Source: Buddleja alternifolia (Eukaryota > Streptophyta > Magnoliopsida > Lamiales > Scrophulariaceae). Taken from it: 64,000 nucleotides of DNA. Below, in pieces: positions 36,092 to 49,300 of this stretch; position 1 is the stretch's first letter; each line of letters starts with the position of its first letter. The stretch spans positions 34,358,754-34,422,753 of the forward strand of contig CM033403.1 of assembly GCA_019426215.1 (NCBI GenBank). The letters are read 5' to 3'. Position numbers and translations under genes: made by a program. The notes under the pieces are model-generated. The model was not told where the DNA came from. It saw only the letters and a list, made by a program, of their open reading frames with translations, and ran no database searches.

Positions 36092-36286
36092 ATTTTTTTT
36101 GTTTTTTAAATTCAAGAGAATGGGGGATATCCTTCATATCTAACCAGACAAATTCGGGTTGATAATTATAATCCTGAATCATAAAAACTCTATCTAGCTC
36201 CATAAATGAGTGGAGAACCACAACTTGTGATAGTTTAGATTTAAACTCAAGACCTCTCACATAAAGTGGAAGTTAGGTGGACCAAT
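36092..36286 (-). mobile_element. tRNA-derived SINE, family B copy 2
   Basis: Reverse-strand relative of 16744-16920. On the minus strand it shows CACAAGTTGTGGTTCTCC, then GGAGCTAGATAGAGTTTTTATG, then TATCAACCCGAATTTGTCTGG, ending in an A-rich tail (T-rich on plus, 36092-36108). The A and B boxes are decayed. Confidence 0.7.
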
Positions 36287-37051
36287 AAATTTTGGATAAT
36301 ACAAATCTGATTTTGAATCTATATAATTCAATCCTGATTATTTTGAGTAAAAATTACCCTAAATTCGGCCATAAAGCCCGATTGACAGGCTTACTTGTAA
36401 TTATTAGTCTTTGCGCAAAATCTTTTGGGCCAAATTATTAGCTCAACTTTCGCCTGAAGGAATGTTTCAAATTTTTCGTCAATAAAGTAGAAAAGAAGGC
36501 CATGTCTTTTATAGTTAAAAGAAAAGATTAAAAAAAGTAAAATAGGAACAAAAAAGATTATCATTATATTCCAAAGTAAAGGATAGTAGCACATTCTTTG
36601 AGGGCTTCTCAATCCAGATGCTCTTGGGGCTTGGCCCCTTTCTTTTCACAAATTAATAATAGCAATGTGGAAAAGACAAAAGGTGAAAGGTAAAAGAGAA
36701 AAGAATGTGATAATGAGGAAGAAAAGGAAAAATTAAACCAAAGAAATTAATGAGAAATAGATATAGAGGTGTATACGGTCTGGTTCGGGTGATTTCATAA
36801 TGGGATTCATCCCGACTTAATATGTATGAGTTGACAAAATATAATCATAGTTACACATGTATTTTATCAAATCGAGTTGTTCGGGTTGACAAATTTTGAT
36901 TATAATTCCTCTCTATAGTTATAAAAAAATAATAACTTGAAGAATTATTTGTTGGCGTAATTTAAATAAATGCTTGAAGATTTATGAAAATTTAAATCGA
37001 TGGAAGGGAAAGGAGCAAATCGGTGGTAGGAAATAAAAACTAAATGCTTCT
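36287..37051. other. intergenic; possible hAT terminus at 36768
   Basis: GAGGTGTATACGGTCTGG at about 36768 resembles a hAT-type end, but no partner end is apparent. No gene seen. Confidence 0.35.
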
Positions 37052-37062
37052 AATTGAGTTTA

Positions 37063-37259
37063 TTGTGCCGATGAAGCCTAGATTTACCAGCGAAGTAGAA
37101 TCCCCAAAATATTAGAGGTCTTGGGTTCGACTCCTACCTGCGTGTGGACATTTTTCTACTTTTCATAGTAGTTGTTAGTTGATCATAATACTATTATTTG
37201 GTTGTAAATTATTATTATTTGATATTTATGAGATGTATCATGTAACTGGTTCATTAAAA
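37063..37259 (+). mobile_element. tRNA-derived SINE, family A copy 2, 11-bp TSD
   Basis: B box GGGTTCGACTCC and a T-rich body with TTGGTTGTAAATTATT and ATGTATCATGTAAC, similar in order to the copy at 30983-31206; short A tail. AATTGAGTTTA flanks it at 37052-37062 and 37260-37270. Confidence 0.85.
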
Positions 37260-37442
37260 AATTGAGTTTACTATTAATTGACCTTTTTAGGGCTTTCTTG
37301 TGCCTCTAAATTTGGGGGAAATTTTTCCACTTTGTGTCCATGTCCAAACAGGCCCATTGCCCACTAAGCCCAATCGATCGTTTTTATTGAATCAACTCAA
37401 GTCCAATTATACTAATTAAAGAAAATAACTTGAGAGCTAGGA

Positions 37443-37566
37443 AGTCGGTCTTAGTCTAATAGTATCAATTTTCACTTTTATATGGAAAGTCTTGCGTTCA
37501 ATTTCAAACTGTCACAAATTGTGATTTTCTCTCTTTTATTTGAAGTCTTATTTTTTTTTTTAAAAG
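37443..37566 (+). mobile_element. truncated SINE, family B copy 3
   Basis: GGTCTTAGTCTAATAGTATC, then TTGCGTTCAATTTC, then CTGTCACAAATTGTGATTTTC line up with the A box, B box and CACAAGTTGTGG segment of the copy at 16744. It ends in a T-rich tract and lacks the rest of the body. Confidence 0.55.
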
Positions 37567-38222
37567 AAAGAATGTGGATATTTGAAAACCAAACTTTATT
37601 TGAACTTTTTCTTAATAGAATTAATTGGGAGATATTAAAAGAAAAATTAGAATATTTCAATATGATTGATTGTTAATTAAAACTAAGTACGCGCAAACTT
37701 AAATCAAATCTTGCTAGAATAGTTTAGTTCTTTTACACATCTTATCATTTTATAATTAATCGTTATTTTATGAGTTTTAAATCTTATCAAACAAAAAAAA
37801 TGTCTTAATTTGATTTGTTAGTTAAATGAATTGAGTCAAGCGTATTTTTAACAATTGGTCTATAATCGAGTAAGGAATAAGGAATAGTTTGATTATTTTT
37901 CCTAATAATGATATATAGTTGTGATCATATTTAGATTGCTTTTGTATGGTTGTGTGTTGTTATATACTGTAGAGTATTTAAGAGGTCAGTACACTCCATT
38001 TTTCCAGCTAATGGAGAAAATATCCTCGTATCCGTATCCTCGTACTAAATAGCAAGAGAATGGGCGACTCGATTACCCGACCTACGAACATGCGAAAAGA
38101 GATACGAAGAAAAACGAGAAGAAAAAAACTGAATGTCCCAGATAATTGGGCCACTATGAGAAAAATCTGATAGGCCATTATGCAACTCTTGGATCACTCT
38201 CAAGACAATCACCTTATAAAAT
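37567..38222. other. intergenic, no gene seen
   Basis: AT-rich. No supported coding or repeat feature. Confidence 0.45.
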
Positions 38223-38568
38223 AGGAAAAACTACACACATATCCCCTCAATTATTGTGTAATTGCCGAAATCCCCCCACTTATGAAAATTTACCAACACA
38301 TCCCCTCATTTTAAAAATTTCTTACAATAACACTCCAACACATAAACTCCCTTAATTATTGTGTAATTGCCGAAACTTAATCTAATTCTCACTTATTAAA
38401 ATTACCAACACACCCCTTCATTTTGATGATTTCTTATTATAAGACCTGTAAATAATTCTTACAATTTTACTCTTACAAACTTAATAGAGCGTGTTGATAA
38501 TTTTTATTATGTGAGTGCGAATTTTAGTAATTACGCAATACATGAGGGGGTTTGTGTGTAATTTTCCC
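38223..38568. mobile_element. Mutator-like MITE (about 346 bp)
   Basis: Left end AGGAAAAACTACACACATAT and reversed right end GGGAAAATTACACACAAACC form inverted repeats continuing through CCCCTCA. Inside, TTATTGTGTAATTGCCGAAA occurs twice (near 38251 and 38353). Flanking 9-mers do not match convincingly, so the assignment rests on the termini. Confidence 0.65.
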
Positions 38569-38865
38569 TAAATAATAATACAACTTTTAACATTTTGCAA
38601 ACTCAATTAATACCATAAAACATTGTTTTGTAGCTCAAATGAAACCCAGAAAATCAAGTCAAATTATAATTAATAATGGCTCGTATCTTAGATTCCCAAT
38701 TAAGATAAATAATTAGCCTATTTTTTGATATATATAAAATAAAACCAAAAAGGCACAATAAAATTAGACTATTATAGTCTGCACCCAAATCATGTATATA
38801 TATATTATGTAATATCAACAAAAAGAGACCCCAAAAACTGGACCAAAAAAAAATAAATTAAAATG

Positions 38866-39177
38866 TCATCTATTAAAACTGCCTGTACTAACAAAAGGCA
38901 AAAACGGCGTCGGCTCGTAACAAAACGGCGCGTGCTGCCACTTCTTCATAACCACCACCGGCTTCTCCGCCGCCGAGGCGGCGGCGGAATCCTTACTACT
39001 ATTGGAACAAATCTCAGCCGTCGGATTGGTCGAGGTCGGAGACTGAATCAACGGCGATAAGAGCGGTATCGCCACGTTCCAATCCGTCACCGGAGAGATC
39101 TTAATCGACGCCGGCGCTCTCATCTGTAACCGGCTCGACTGACGCCGCCCTACTGAGTTCCTATTTACATCTGCCAT
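38866..39177 (-). CDS. small conserved plant protein, At4g14450-like
   Basis: 103 residues, starting MADVNRNSVGRRQSSRLQ at the ATG 39175-39177, within a longer open frame whose upstream part is low-complexity leader. The order of motifs, RRQSSRLQMRAPASI, then DWNVAIPLLSPL, a Ser/Ala-rich linker, and MKKWQHAPFCYEPTPFLP near the C terminus, matches a small plant family typified (from memory) by Arabidopsis At4g14450. The function is unknown to me. The basic N-terminus could be targeting or nucleic-acid-binding sequence, but nothing shows which. GC content is far above the surrounding DNA, as expected for a real exon. A TATA-like motif lies at 39288-39295. Confidence 0.85.
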   Translation of the reverse strand: MADVNRNSVGRRQSSRLQMRAPASIKISPVTDWNVAIPLLSPLIQSPTSTNPTAEICSNSSKDSAAASAAEKPVVVMKKWQHAPFCYEPTPFLPFVSTGSFNR

Positions 39178-39287
39178 ATATATGTATATATATGTGTATG
39201 TATATATCAGCTGGAAATTTCTAGAGAGAGAAAGTGGGAAGAGGGAGGATGAAAGATGAGTGATGGGAAGAGGGGTAAGGGGGGAGG

Positions 39288-39295
39288 TATAAATA
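39288..39295 (-). promoter_or_regulatory. TATA-box candidate of the At4g14450-like gene
   Basis: On the gene strand it reads TATTTATA, about 110 bp upstream of the ATG, which would give a leader of about 80 nt. Confidence 0.45.
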
Positions 39296-39933
39296 AGGGG
39301 CACGTGGATAGCACGCTTAGGACAAAACAGTAATTTCGAATGAGCTATTTCAGTCAAAGGTTGTTGAGTTAGAGTTTGACTCGGCTTGGCTGGCTCATAA
39401 GTAATGTTGAGCTGGTTTTTTGTGGACAGAATTGCCCCTTGTATTAGACTATTAATTAGATTTCCGGATTTTAGGTATTTTTGTTGACCGAATCTTTTTT
39501 AAATTTATGGTATAGGCGATGATATGGTATCTAGCCTATATATATATGATGATATATAATGTTTCTCCATGAATAAAATATTTTCCTTACTTTAGTATGA
39601 TAATAATTATTCTTTGAGCTTTTTATTGTCAAAAGAATTTTAGGACAAATATATAATTGTTATTTGGATAAAATGGAAATGAAATTGAATGTAAGAAGAA
39701 ATTGATTTGTTGATTGATTTATGTATTTGAATGATGATCTTTGTACCTTACAACTATAGATACTTTTCTTTTTTATACACATTAGGTCTACGTGGTAGAA
39801 GGATCGAAAGTAAGAATTAAAGAAGTTTAAGCATGTAGAGCTTATCTTGGTGAGCCAAACTAAAAATACTCGGGCTAAGGGTTTATAGTATGAATGAAAA
39901 TAGTCTTTTATCTCAATATGCATCAGAATAAGC
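39296..39933. other. promoter side and intergenic DNA
   Basis: Beyond the probable promoter of the small gene I see nothing supportable. The minus frame at 39660-39923 has no recognisable motif. Confidence 0.4.
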
Positions 39934-40312
39934 CAGGGGCGGATCTACCCTTACGTGGAGGGCAGTGCCCCCACTGAATTTTTTTTTTCCTTAATATATA
40001 CATATTTTCAAATTTTAATTTTTTAATTACATTAGTACCCTCCCTCAAATTATTAAATGCCTCCCCTCAATTTTGAAAATTCATTTTTTTATCTTACAAA
40101 ATTTTTTATATTTGAATTTCACCCCCCCAAAACCCAACATTTTGGCTATAATAAAAGAGGTATAAAAGTATAAATTATGTCAAAAGTTGTAATTGAACCT
40201 AATTAGTTATTATATTTTCCCTCTTAAATATAGCGTACCGTACCATGGGGGGCCACCCCCTCGGTAAAATTCCTAGTGCTCCCACTAACCTCAGTTTCTG
40301 GATCCGCCACTG
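39934..40312. mobile_element. hAT-like MITE (379 bp), 7/8 TSD
   Basis: Left end CAGGGGCGGATCTACC, reversed right end CAGTGGCGGATCCAGAAA: the CAGNGGCGGATC terminus common to a plant hAT group. Flanks GAATAAGC (39926-39933) and GAATTAGC (40313-40320) differ at one base. Non-coding interior. Confidence 0.85.
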
Positions 40313-40320
40313 GAATTAGC

Positions 40321-40799
40321 ATCAAATAATACTACCTTTCGATCTCCAACTCTTCCGCGGGGGGGAGGGCTTGAGATTTTGAGTTTTGGTCTAATAAAAA
40401 AAAAAATCATCGAATAACAATAGAATATGTTATGTCAAGAGCAGCATGGTAACATATTTATATTCTGGACTTGAAGTTTGAAAAGAGATGATACCATGAT
40501 GTTGAGGCTAACACCAGGATAAATTTCATTTCGCCATCAAGAGGATTCCATGACTTCATTCTTTTTATCTGTTAATTATATTCCAATCACATTATTTTGT
40601 GAAAATACCAAATAGTTCACCTGTTCTGCCCCTTGAATTCAAGTTAAACTGGATTACTAATTGTGAAGATGATATATGAACTTTTATGTAAAAAAGACTG
40701 GTTATACAATTGTAGTAAATTGTCTCTAAATAAATAACATTATGTCCCATACCACTAACAAGGGAGCTGAATTTTAGGGCGGTCACGAAGGATTGCATT
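40321..40799. other. intergenic, no gene seen
   Basis: No supported feature in about 480 bp. Confidence 0.45.
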
Positions 40800-41066
40800 T
40801 TACAACAACATTTGGTATCACAAATTTCATTATCGAATCCGACTCACGCTTTATAATTGTCTTGACAGGATGACTCAGGGCCCTCTTACGAGCCTCACAT
40901 TGATCCGAGAGCGCTCACCGAGCTTGATTTTGAGTTTTAAGGAATCTAGCTAGTTTTTGCATACCGAGAGTTCAACAGTTCAGCAGACAAGCTCGCCAAG
41001 CATGCCGGTGGCACAACTATATTCCTTTCCTCGGAAGATGTATTATATAATAACTTATGTATGCTA
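40800..41066 (+). pseudogene. LINE RNase H domain remnant
   Basis: One frame contains FIIESDSRFII, like the acidic motif of the plant LINE RNase H domain. Another reads FAYREFNSSADKLAKHAGG, the typical C-terminal 'YREXNXXADXLAK' motif. Frameshifts and stops separate them. No reverse transcriptase precedes it, so this is a 3' LINE or domain fragment. Confidence 0.65.
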
Positions 41067-41129
41067 TACTAAAGATGAAAACGTTTGTAATATCTCGTTA
41101 ATTTTAAAGTAATAAAAGTGTGTTTCTGC

Positions 41130-41380
41130 TTATACAAAGGGGTGTGGTCCACAAGGTCTTCATCGTGAAAATCCACTCGGGTTTGAAACCCAGGTAATGC
41201 TTGGTCTGGGGAGTTTACTCCTCCGTCCTGCCTTGGGGGCCCCTGCGCTTAGCGAGCCCGTCGCCTATGAGAAATCTAGGGCGAATTAACCTCATACGTG
41301 GTTTCCAGATTATTGCGTATGGATAAGTTTGTTCTGCTGGGTGACTGGCGAAAATTTACCCGGGTAAGTACGGAAAAAAA
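41130..41380 (+). mobile_element. possible SINE-like retroposon
   Basis: A GC-rich block in AT-rich DNA, with GGGGTGTGGTCCACAAGG (A-box-like), GGGTTTGAAACCC (B-box-like) and an A-rich run at 41373-41383. Target duplications were not found. It might instead be the 3' tail of the LINE fragment just upstream. Confidence 0.4.
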
Positions 41381-41383
41381 AAA

Positions 41384-42838
41384 ATGAAATTTAGCATAAA
41401 TTGAAATGAAAAACAACTCATTCGCATCTAGCTTGGAAAGCGGCTCCACTAAGGCGATAGCGCCGATCCAAAAAGAATCCAACTAACCAAAACCACTTTT
41501 ACCCAAAATTCCAACGAATGGCTAAAATTATTTTGACCAGAACAAAATCTCTATAACCTTTCAATTACGGAACCCCGTCAAAGATTCTCACGTCGCATCC
41601 GGTTTTGGGCCCCCAAAGCACACAGAACTGGAAACGGACGTTAAGTTTTGCCGTTAACCAGCTGGGCATCAGGTGTTCTAATGACCAATGATTATCTTTT
41701 GAAGGTATATAGTATGAGATGGACGGCTAGGATCTTCTCGACGTGGCAATTTGTGATCCTTTAATAAACAAAGGGTGCATATGAAATGCACGTTACGTAT
41801 AGATTTGCTTGTTTATCATTATCGAAAATAGATGCCATTCAATGTTGATTGAATATTTTCGTATCGAATGGGGATAATATTTGTGAGGGCCGGGTTTTGA
41901 TTGAACGTATTGATTCTAAATTAATTCAAATGTAAAAAGCTAGGAGTTAAATTTAGAGTTGTAAAAGACTGTCGATATTCGATTCGAGATAGTTCGATAA
42001 AAATTTGTTTGAGCTCAATTTGTTAACATATCAAACAAATGGTGAACATTATTTTAGGTGTTCGATAAGCGTAAATCTCAGCTCGGCTCGACTCGATTAG
42101 TAAAGAATCATAAAATATGTAAAAAAAATAAGTTACTCGAGTTCGACTCGATTAAAATTTATTTTGATTCGGCTTGATTAACAATCAAACCAAATTTAAA
42201 ACTCTAGCTAAATTTATTACATAAACTATAAAGTCCCATATTATGATCATTTAACGGACTCAAGTGTACAGTATAAGTTAGAATTTACAACTTGGGATCA
42301 TGATTGCTGTCATTATGAACCAACGTGCACTAATTATGTTGAGTAATAAGCTTCTTTGAGATCTTTCTATGTATCATATAACCTATTTAACGTTAAATAG
42401 CATAAAATAAAAAATTGGTTTTAATTCAGTAAAATTATATAAATAATTAAAGGAACTAATATTCACTAATAAAACAAATTATAAAGCATATTTTCAACAT
42501 AAACAAAATGAACAAACGAAATATAAGTCGATGTCAACTTTAAGATAAGCTTTTTAAGTTTTGTAGAAAATAAAGTAGACAAAAATTCAACTGTCAACTA
42601 TTAAAAGAGAAAATACTAGAAATGTGATAGAATGATTGATTAGGCCAAAACTAGGAATATTAAAATGGACTTTTCATAAAAACCAATTCTTAAAAAGCTT
42701 CATCTTTTCGTCAAATTTAATAGTCGAGGTCAATTTTGTGATTTCATTTCAAAGAAAATTCAACACCCAAACATACTTTGATCAGCCAAATACTAAGACA
42801 AAATCAAAAGCAATAAAAAATGCATATAGAAAAAGAGA
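41384..42838. other. intergenic with a decayed hAT-like copy
   Basis: About 41956-42205 is an inverted, degenerate copy of the GAGCTCG hAT-like family: TAGAGTTGTAAAAGACTGTCG, then TTTGTTTGAGCTCAATTTG, then CTCGGCTCGACTCGATTAG. The rest shows no gene. Confidence 0.45.
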
Positions 42839-42847
42839 TAATTAATA

Positions 42848-43197
42848 GGGATAATAGTAGGCACCCCTCAATTATGGAGTGATGTGCACTTTGTCCCTTA
42901 ATTTATTGAAATGTACAATTTGCCCCCTCATTTATCATAAAATGTGCACTTCACCCCCTCGGACAGTTCGGACACCACACTTATCATAAAAATTGGACTT
43001 TTGCCCCTTGGCTTATGTGTCTTTGTAGCACTTTGCCCCCTGACTTATGTATTTTTGTAGCATTTTATCCCCTCACTTATGTGTTTTGTAGTACTTTGCC
43101 CCTGCCCGAGGGGTAAAATGCATATTTTATGATAAGTAAAGAGACAAAGTGCATATCACCTCATAATTGAATTGAAGGGGGTGTCTGCCATTATCCC
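42848..43197. mobile_element. Mutator-like MITE (350 bp), perfect 9-bp TSD
   Basis: Left end GGGATAATAGTAGGCACCCC and reversed right end GGGATAATGGCAGACACCCC form inverted repeats of about 35 bp. TAATTAATA flanks exactly at 42839-42847 and 43198-43206. The interior repeats the pattern TTTGCCCC...CTTATGTGT several times. It ends about 200 bp downstream of the RAD5B stop codon, close to where its transcript would end. Confidence 0.88.
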
Positions 43198-43392
43198 TAA
43201 TTAATAATTAATTAGCAAGAGTTTGAACATAATGTGACCTATACAAGAATACGACTTGTCATTACTCATTAGGGCTATATAAACAAAGAAGTCCATTTTG
43301 TACAAAATTGCCCTTTCCTCATCAAAAAGCATAATTTTTTCACTCCCAAAACTTACTTAATAGGATTAAAAATTGTAATGTTGCATTTAAAT

Positions 43393-46300
43393 TTATCGGA
43401 AAAGCATCTTAAGTTCCTCGAGCCGAGCCGATCGGACCTCCTCGTCGGTTAGGGCTCCGGCTATCATTCGTTGCTTCCTCGCTTGCACTTGCTGCAAACG
43501 CTCTTCCACCGTGTCCTATAACGTAGTAAAGTTTACATATTAGTCGAGGGTAAAATAGTATTTTTCACTTTTAATAAAGAATTTAAGACCATATACTATA
43601 AAACTTTGCTGATAAAATTCTGAGAAAAGGCAGTAAACATATGAAGGGAAAATGAAAAAAATGTCACCTTGACAATGAACCTTCGAACACGAACGGTCCG
43701 TTTTTGGCCAATCCGATGAATCCTCATTATCGCTTGCTCCTCCACCGCCGGATTCCACCACGGATCCTGCACGCCGTTGATATATGTTGTTGAAAATTCA
43801 TCCATAAAAGGGAGGAAAAAGATGTAAAATTTCATAGATGAACAATGTACATACCATTAGAAAGACATTAGAAGCTGCAGTCAAATTCAAGCCCACGCCT
43901 CCGGCTTTCAACGACATCAACAACACCTAAAATGCATGAAATAAACAGTTATTATTATTTCATCATTAATGGACAAATACTTAAAAAAAATATGCAAATT
44001 ATTATTTCATTTTTACCGTTTTCTCTGTAGTCTCAGCAAATTCATGCAAGACCTTCTCTCTTTGTTTTTGAGACACCTTCCCATCAAACCTCAAGAATCC
44101 ATAGTTTTTCCTCTTCAGTGGAATTTCCAAAAGATCCAAAAATGAAGTCCATTGGCTAAAAACAATGCTCTTTTCACCAGAACCCGATTTACGTATACGT
44201 TCCAAGCAATCCAATAGCTTAGAAATCTTTGATGACTCTTTCCAGTTCTTTTCAACATCAATTCTAAACCGGCTACTAGTTGGACAAGTGATGAGTTCAG
44301 TTTTCTTGAGAATTTGTCTGCAAATTGGACAGAGGCCGATAGCTGGCGTTCGCCAGCTGGACAGGAGACACTCACGGCACATCCTGTGTGCGCATGGCGT
44401 TAAGACAGGGTCGTCTGCAGACTCGAGGCAAATGGGACATTCTGAATTTTCACCCTTTTTGAGATTTTCGACGACTTCTTCAACGTATGCTCGAGAAGGC
44501 CCTGTTTGGGTGTCTGAATCGGGATGTGTTTGGAGGAATCTCCTTGCCAGTTTGTTCAAGTCTGCGTATTCTTGTGTATCACCTCGACTGCAGAGAAAGC
44601 CGAAGATAATCATTAATAATATGACAAAAATGTAATCTTATTTTCGTGACCGGGGTGAAATTGTAATATGTTTTAACCGACAAGGGAAGTTATGGTAATT
44701 TTTCAACCTCGGTATGTTTTTGTAATTACAATGTCATGCAGGGGTGTCTATGTAATTTCCATTGCCTTATAATGTTGAGAAGTGGTTTAGTTACTACCTC
44801 ATAACAAGGAAAGGGTGGTTGCAGCATTGCCTAAGTCGGAGTAGGAGTTCGAGAATATTCGCGTAGTTGTGAAGTACTTTGCCTTGAGCAACAAATTGGT
44901 CAAAACGAACCTGTTTCGTTTAAACAAAATGATGTCAGTTTCTTCCTTGATGAATCGGAATTGTTTCTAATAGAGGTAAAACAGCCACAAACTTACCTTA
45001 GATCTTTTGAAGAGGGCATCATAGAAATCATGCTCGGCTTCTGATTGTTCACAATGAATAACTTGGATATCGGTTGGTGGGAGAACTAGTATCGGCCTAA
45101 AATATAAGCGTGTAATTTCGTTATATTACGAAAAAGCAAACCTTTGAAGCAAGAAAAGAGACCATAAAGAAAATGTCATTACCTTCCTTCTTTGTCCTTA
45201 GACTCCTTCGTTCTCCTCAGCATCAGTGGCTTCAGAATGGCTTTAACCAATTTCAGGCCTCTGTGATCACCATTCTCATAAGGCTTTTGTATCAGCTTGT
45301 TCCACCTAAAAGGGTAAAATATTATGAAATTATAAGTCCATTTTTGTTCTAACATGAATAATTTGCTGAAAATTTGAGGTTATTTATATCAAGCAAAACT
45401 GCAAACTAAATCCCATTAAACACAAACTTCATACCACGCCCAGTTGCACCATGGCTCAACGTGCAAGAAGCACAAAAGGCTGTATAGGTCTTCCAAATTA
45501 TTCTGCATCAGTAATGATATACTCATAAATGCCAAGGAAATAACAAAATATAGTCTTTACGATTAACAATAATAGAATGCCATTGAGTTTTCAAAATTTA
45601 TGCCATATACTAAGAACTCATCAAACTGAGACTAATGGCTATCAAGATAATTGTTGGAATGGAGTGCACATTTTAAACGAATGCGCCTAATGTTAAGCAT
45701 GAAAGTTTTGATTAGTCATATTCTAGAACCTTCAAGAGAGATTAGCTTACCTGAAGAGGAGTACCAGTAAGACACCACCGGCAATATGAGGACAATGCAA
45801 ATGTAGCTTGAGCACATTGAGTCCTTGACGATTTAATTGTGTGAGCTTCATCCAATACCACACGATGCCAATCAACTTGGTGGAAAATGCTGTTATTCAA
45901 ATCCTATATCACATTCATCATGAAAATCACTCATCAAAAAGAACAATAATATGTGCAGAAAGCTCTATCAGAGATGAACAAAAGAACCTTCATAAAGAAT
46001 AAAGCTTGCCAATTTAAAAGAATTTTTTTTTTTTGGTCGCTTTTCTTGTTTGGGACTTACAGTTTTATATGCTGAAGACAAGACACCATATGTGGTCAAG
46101 ACCACATCAGAGTCTGCTATCACTTTAGGGTTATTGGTCCTGTCCCCGCCATAATGAACAAAGACCGAAATGCTATCTGGCTTTGAATGGGTTTCAAGCT
46201 CATCCTAGTAAAAACATAACATGAATATCAAATGCTACATTAGACACAAAAATTACAGTTTTTTAGATTTTGTTTTGAGGGTTCACCTTCCACTGGCCAA

Positions 46301-49300
46301 GTAAAGCCATTGGACAAACAATAAGGGTACCGCCTCTTGGTTTTCTCAAAGTTTCAGAAGTCCTCTGCCTATTCTTAACATTTTCAGTGCTCGCTTGACT
46401 TTCAATGACAACTTGTTGATCGTCTAGGCTGCCTCGGCCTTTTCTTGCCAGTATCAAAGCAATTGTCATCACTGTTTTACCAAGTCCCATTGCATCTGCC
46501 AAAATCTGAAAATACCCTCATCAAGTCAAGAAATAAGAAATACAGAACTTAATGAAATGCAGAAACTAACCAAAAAAAAAAAATTAGAAGAATAAACAGA
46601 GAACATTTTTTGAAACTATTACATTCTTTACTCTTTTTTTTTATAAGTAATTGTAAAATTCCTCTAGAGAAAAGATATCCAGCTTACCCCTCCTCTAGCC
46701 ATCTGAGTTGCAGTTGGTAATGTTGTCGTTGCTTCCCCTGAAAATATGTTTACATAAATTGCAGGAGCTCTCCTGTAAAGAACAAAAATCAATTGATGTG
46801 GAAAATAGAAACTATTCCAATTTAACTTTTCAAAAATCTTTTAAAGAGATATGGTATAAAGCTCATACTCATCGCACACACGATAAGCTGCCCAGCATGG
46901 ATGAAGAGTTTTGTCTGTTTCTTCTACACATGCACCTTTCTCCAATTCAGACATCCAATAGAGAGCTTGTTTCTGGTATGACCTTAAATCACAAGTAAGA
47001 ATCTCTGGAGGCTCCATTTCCTATAATGTTAAAATACATAAGGTAAAAAGAATATTTATTGGACCTTTACATGATCAAAATATCACTTGAAATTTAAAAA
47101 GAAAAGGGCTACGCATCAAGTATACTTCTAAGTTATACATATCTACAGCACCAACAAGCTTATTCAAGGACGATTCTGAAATAGCTTGGTCATCTTTGTT
47201 CTCTTGAAGTTGTGGGCAACCCTTTCTTCTCTTCATTAGAGGCAAGACTGAGGCAGCCTCATCTGTATCATCCTGAAGATTGAATTCACAAATTATCAAC
47301 AGAATTGCCTTGTTTCGAGTTGCATAAGTAGTATTATTAAAAAAATCATTTCGATAGGAGAAACAATTCACATACATCCAACTTTAGTGAGCGCTTTCGA
47401 GAATCGAGTTCTTCTGGTGTGAATTCAGCCTGTTGAAAGACGCATAAACATTAAATTAGAGACAAGGATATTGCTGGGTAACAATATGAAGAAATATCAT
47501 TTATTTAGAAGCAGCTGGTACCTTTTGAGATGGTTTTACTTTCAACAATTTAAATAGTGTCAAGAGAGGATATGTAGTGGTATCAATATTTGTAGGCTCG
47601 AGCTTCCAAGATGATTTATCACCCGCCGTGAAGACAGAATGATGAATATAGAAGCTGCAAGCCCAAATAGTATGTATTAAACTAAATGGCTATTTACATT
47701 CTGTACAGATAACTTGAGATAGAGACAAAAAGAGTAAAGCAAGAAGCAACATAAGGCAAATCCTGAATTTTTACCTCACATACAACATAATCTCTTGCAT
47801 CAACTGAAGGTTCACCGGAACAGATATACAACGAGCAAGAACTTTCACCTTCGTGGAATTTACAAGCGGAACAAGACATTTTGCCCATTCCATTGGCAAA
47901 CGGCCAATCTGACAATACAATCATAAAGAAGAACATCACAGTACAGTCAATAAATCATCAAAGATCATGCTCTAGATTATATTTAACAATGCACAAAAAT
48001 TCAACGCATATTTATGCCACTATAGAAATTTTGATGGAGAAAATCCAATCAAGCAATCAGCTAACCATAATCAATAACCAAGATAAATAGTAATTCAAAA
48101 GCACCAATGAAACCCTTCACATTCATCACCAAAGGCAACACTTTATGCTAAAAGCGTGGATAAACCTACTATAAAAATTAACAATAGTTCATTAAAAACG
48201 ATGTACAATTACCACAAATACAGTCTACAGAAAACAATAAAGAGCCATGATTCAATTCCATCACATAGTATGAAAACTCTATCAATTAATCCAATAAAAC
48301 AATAAGTTATGTTAACAAAAGTACCTCTCCCGATCTTTTGGTTGAGAAACGGACAATACTCGAGGCAGCATTAGCAGCCTTAGCACTCATAAAATGCGAA
48401 CTACTCCTACTCTTCACACTGTCACAAGGAAAAGCAAAATGCACAATCTCATTGTTCTCCAATTTTCTCCCCTTTGTAGTCGAAAGCCCGTTAATCACCG
48501 TCCTCCCCACCAACAACCAACCAGGCTCCTCCGGAAAATCCCCATCCTCAATCACCACAGCACTTACCCTCATTTCTTTAACACTCTCCCTTCGAGGCTT
48601 ACTACAATCACCCCCCATTGTGATCCTTCTATACTCCTCATCCGACAATTTTCTCGCATTCAGTGGCTGTACACTGATCACCTCCTTCACTTCTTCCTTT
48701 AAAACAATCACATTTTTATCCTCACTCTCCACATTAGGCTCCTCTTTTACTCTTGTTACCTCCCGTTTTTCGCCTTCGTTCTTTTTACTATTAGAAGCTT
48801 CCTTCAGCTTTAGCCACTCTTCGTAACCCAAACCATTCCTCCCCACCGACACCAACTGTGTTTCAACACTCATAACTCTCTTTTCCTCATCTTTTATGAA
48901 ATCCACATCACATTCTTGTTTCACTTTCACACAATCCAATCCAACACCCATCTCACACTTCCTCAAAACACTCCCCTCACTTTCAACTCCCCCACTTTTC
49001 GCGATCGACGACTCTCCATCTACCACACCCATCTCATCTAAACATTTCCTCTCCGATTCTTCGACACCTTCTTCGACTTTACGCTGTAAGTTTAACTGGA
49101 AAGTGGAGATCCTCGCTCCACCGGTCGAAGTAACAGTTTTTTGCGCAGTTAAATGAGGAGGAGCTGATGGAAATGACGAAGGTGAACCGAGAATGAGATT
49201 GGCAGCTTCACGCACATGATTATGTGAATTGCGGAGAGCTTTACGAATGTCGATTTCGGAGATTTTCGGGCCGACGAATGCTTTCACGAACTTTATCTTC

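Noticed and set aside
44165..44635. 156-codon plus-strand open frame
   Set aside because: Antisense to RAD5B exon 15, which carries the RING finger.
48338..48826. 162-codon plus-strand open frame
   Set aside because: Antisense to RAD5B exon 1; Ser/Leu-rich text reflects the Glu/Lys codons on the real strand.
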